Assembly (NCBI GenBank): GCA_027692465.1
Contig: JAQEYU010000001.1
Coordinates: 1,621,338-1,685,337, forward strand
Direction of reading: 5' to 3'
Length of the DNA: 64,000 nt
Origin: Enterococcaceae bacterium OF42-14pH9A
Lineage (GTDB): Bacteria; Bacillota; Bacilli; Lactobacillales; Enterococcaceae
Position numbers and translations under genes: made by a program. Every line of letters begins with the position of its first letter. The stretch's first letter is position 1. Of this stretch, positions 63,055-64,000 are shown one piece after another. The notes under the pieces are model-generated. The model had not been told where the DNA came from. It saw only the letters and a list, made by a program, of their open reading frames with translations, and ran no database searches.

Positions 63055-63825
63055 TTAAGCTTCAGTATAGTGAAAGATGATGTCCCGCATGATGCTTACC
63101 GAGGGCTGGCTGGTGCGGTCGTTGTAGTAAGCCGCAAAACGTTCGTCATTGACATACATGTCTGCCAGACCGCGATGGTAGTCGGTATTGTAAAAAGGGG
63201 CAGCCAGCGTCAGCCATTCTTTATGAGCTTCAAAGACTTGGCGGGCAGCTTGGGAATCAAGGTCTGCCGGCTGCGGCCCGCTGCTCAGAATTTCCAGTGC
63301 CGAAAATAAACGTGCTTCCGCATCTTGCAGCTGCCGGTATTCTTTGGGAGTCAGCTGCAGCCATTTTTGATTAGCTGCGGCCACTGTTTCTTCGCCGTAT
63401 TTTTCGCGGATTTCTTTTCCGTAATGGGCTTCGTTTTCCTGCAGCTTCTCATTCTTGAAGGCAGTGAATTTTTCTTTGTCGGTCATGTTTTTTTCTCCTT
63501 TATAGTAAGCAAGTGTCTGATTCAGTGAACGGATCAGCGCAGTCAGTTGTGTCAGCTGCTGCTCTAACTGATTCCGCTGCTGCTCCAGCAGGTCGGTGAT
63601 GTCAAAAGTCGGATCCGCCAAGGTGGTCTTGATTTCTTCCAACTTGACACCAAAATTTTTTAGGAACAGGATCTGTTGGAGCCGGTCGACTTCAGCTTGT
63701 CCGTAGATCCGATAACCGGAAGAATTGATGCGTTTTGGGGGCAGCAGGCCAATCTGGTCGTAATAGCGCAACGTGCGGCTGGAGACTCCGGAGAGACGGG
63801 CCAGTTTTTGAATGGTATATTCCAT
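63055..63825 (-). CDS. MerR-family regulator with TipAS-type ligand domain
   Basis: 256 residues. The MerR winged HTH is at 1-70 (YTIQKLARLSGVSSRTLRYYDQIGLLPPKRINSSGYRIY), a dimer helix follows to about 120, and the rest (about 135-250) matches the TipAS fold, with the HKEWL and YHRGLADMYVNDERFAAYY helices that bind thiopeptide-like compounds in TipA. The Met within KNMTDKEK, near residue 124, recalls the internal start of the TipAS short form. AAGGAGC precedes the ATG at 63825. It is likely an autoregulated multidrug sensor. Confidence 0.9.
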   Translation of the reverse strand: MEYTIQKLARLSGVSSRTLRYYDQIGLLPPKRINSSGYRIYGQAEVDRLQQILFLKNFGVKLEEIKTTLADPTFDITDLLEQQRNQLEQQLTQLTALIRSLNQTLAYYKGEKNMTDKEKFTAFKNEKLQENEAHYGKEIREKYGEETVAAANQKWLQLTPKEYRQLQDAEARLFSALEILSSGPQPADLDSQAARQVFEAHKEWLTLAAPFYNTDYHRGLADMYVNDERFAAYYNDRTSQPSVSIMRDIIFHYTEA

Positions 63826-63880
63826 AAGCGGATTGCTCCTTGTAAAAGATTTGCTGTGCATAGGCGGTGATCACACTCTG

Positions 63881-63911
63881 AGAATACCTGTTGACGCCGC
63901 GTCAAGGTCAA
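63881..63911 (-). promoter_or_regulatory. MerR-type promoter with 19-base spacer and operator
   Basis: On the minus strand TTGACC (63911-63906) and TATTCT (63886-63881) are 19 bases apart, the over-long spacing that MerR proteins correct by twisting DNA. The spacer holds the perfect palindrome TTGACGCCGCGTCAA at 63891-63905. Confidence 0.85.
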
Positions 63912-63941
63912 GAGAAAAAACATAAAAAATTCAAAAACTTG

Positions 63942-63950
63942 TGCTATACT
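63942..63950 (+). promoter_or_regulatory. Possible rightward promoter at the window end
   Basis: Extended -10 TGCTATACT at 63942-63950 with an A-rich upstream stretch, pointing to a gene beyond the right edge. No -35 is clear. Confidence 0.4.
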
Positions 63951-64000
63951 TTTGTTGTGAAACGAACGCAACGTTGTATATCGTTGATTTGTCAGTGATA

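Overview
The window looks like the chromosome of a fermentative low-oxygen Firmicute of the order Lactobacillales, closest in gene order to Enterococcaceae. Evidence: T-box leaders on methionine genes, a walRKHIJ operon, CIRCE-controlled groESL, NrdHEF (class Ib ribonucleotide reductase), and an arsC-like/gcvH/metNPQ order that matches my memory of enterococci and bacilli. The base composition appears near 50% G+C by eye, high for that group. No database was searched, so names rest on motifs and remembered family sequences. I see no phage, plasmid, intact insertion sequence or CRISPR array.

Layout. 0-5 kb: the 3' part of a RodA/FtsW gene, an Spx/ArsC-like protein, an H-protein, then a Met T-box leader and the methionine importer metN-metP-metQ. 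5-10 kb: a leftward moeB plus short-chain dehydrogenase, and rightward moaC, moaE, moaD, moaA for molybdopterin. 10-15 kb: a second Met T-box and the trans-sulfuration genes metA, patB-like and metI-like. 15-21 kb: nagB, a DUF92 membrane protein, and leftward nrdH-nrdE-nrdF with a candidate tandem NrdR box. 21-27 kb: an iron-controlled feoA-feoB-Cys-rich operon, then a GntR regulator with a two-gene ABC transporter. 27-29 kb: an unrecognised tail-anchored protein and a membrane-bound XRE regulator.

29-38 kb is the least ordinary part: UbiX, an LpdD-like protein, UbiD, UbiA, a lipoprotein of the NMT1/TauA binding fold, a double-length U32 protein and a class III aminotransferase, all in one direction. 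Prenylation, prFMN-dependent decarboxylation and possible oxygen-independent hydroxylation are the late steps of ubiquinone or futalosine-type menaquinone synthesis, yet no early-pathway gene is visible. 38-41 kb carries aspartate 4-decarboxylase and the aspartate:alanine antiporter, a proton-motive-force and acid-resistance pair. 42-51 kb: tRNA-Lys(CTT), a DUF1836 protein, DegV, an amidohydrolase and walRKHIJ. 52-60 kb: mobA, a formate channel, an unassigned P-loop protein, NuoE-like, NuoF-like and FdhF-like subunits and moeA, which together predict a cytosolic NAD-linked formate dehydrogenase of the cysteine type supplied by the moa genes at 7-10 kb. 60-64 kb: an NmrA-like protein, groES-groEL and a MerR/TipAS regulator.

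Across the intergenic regions I find eight copies of one roughly 120-160 bp repeat with inverted ends and frequent TA flanks, consistent with an IS630/mariner-type MITE, and two copies of a second repeat of about 88 bp.
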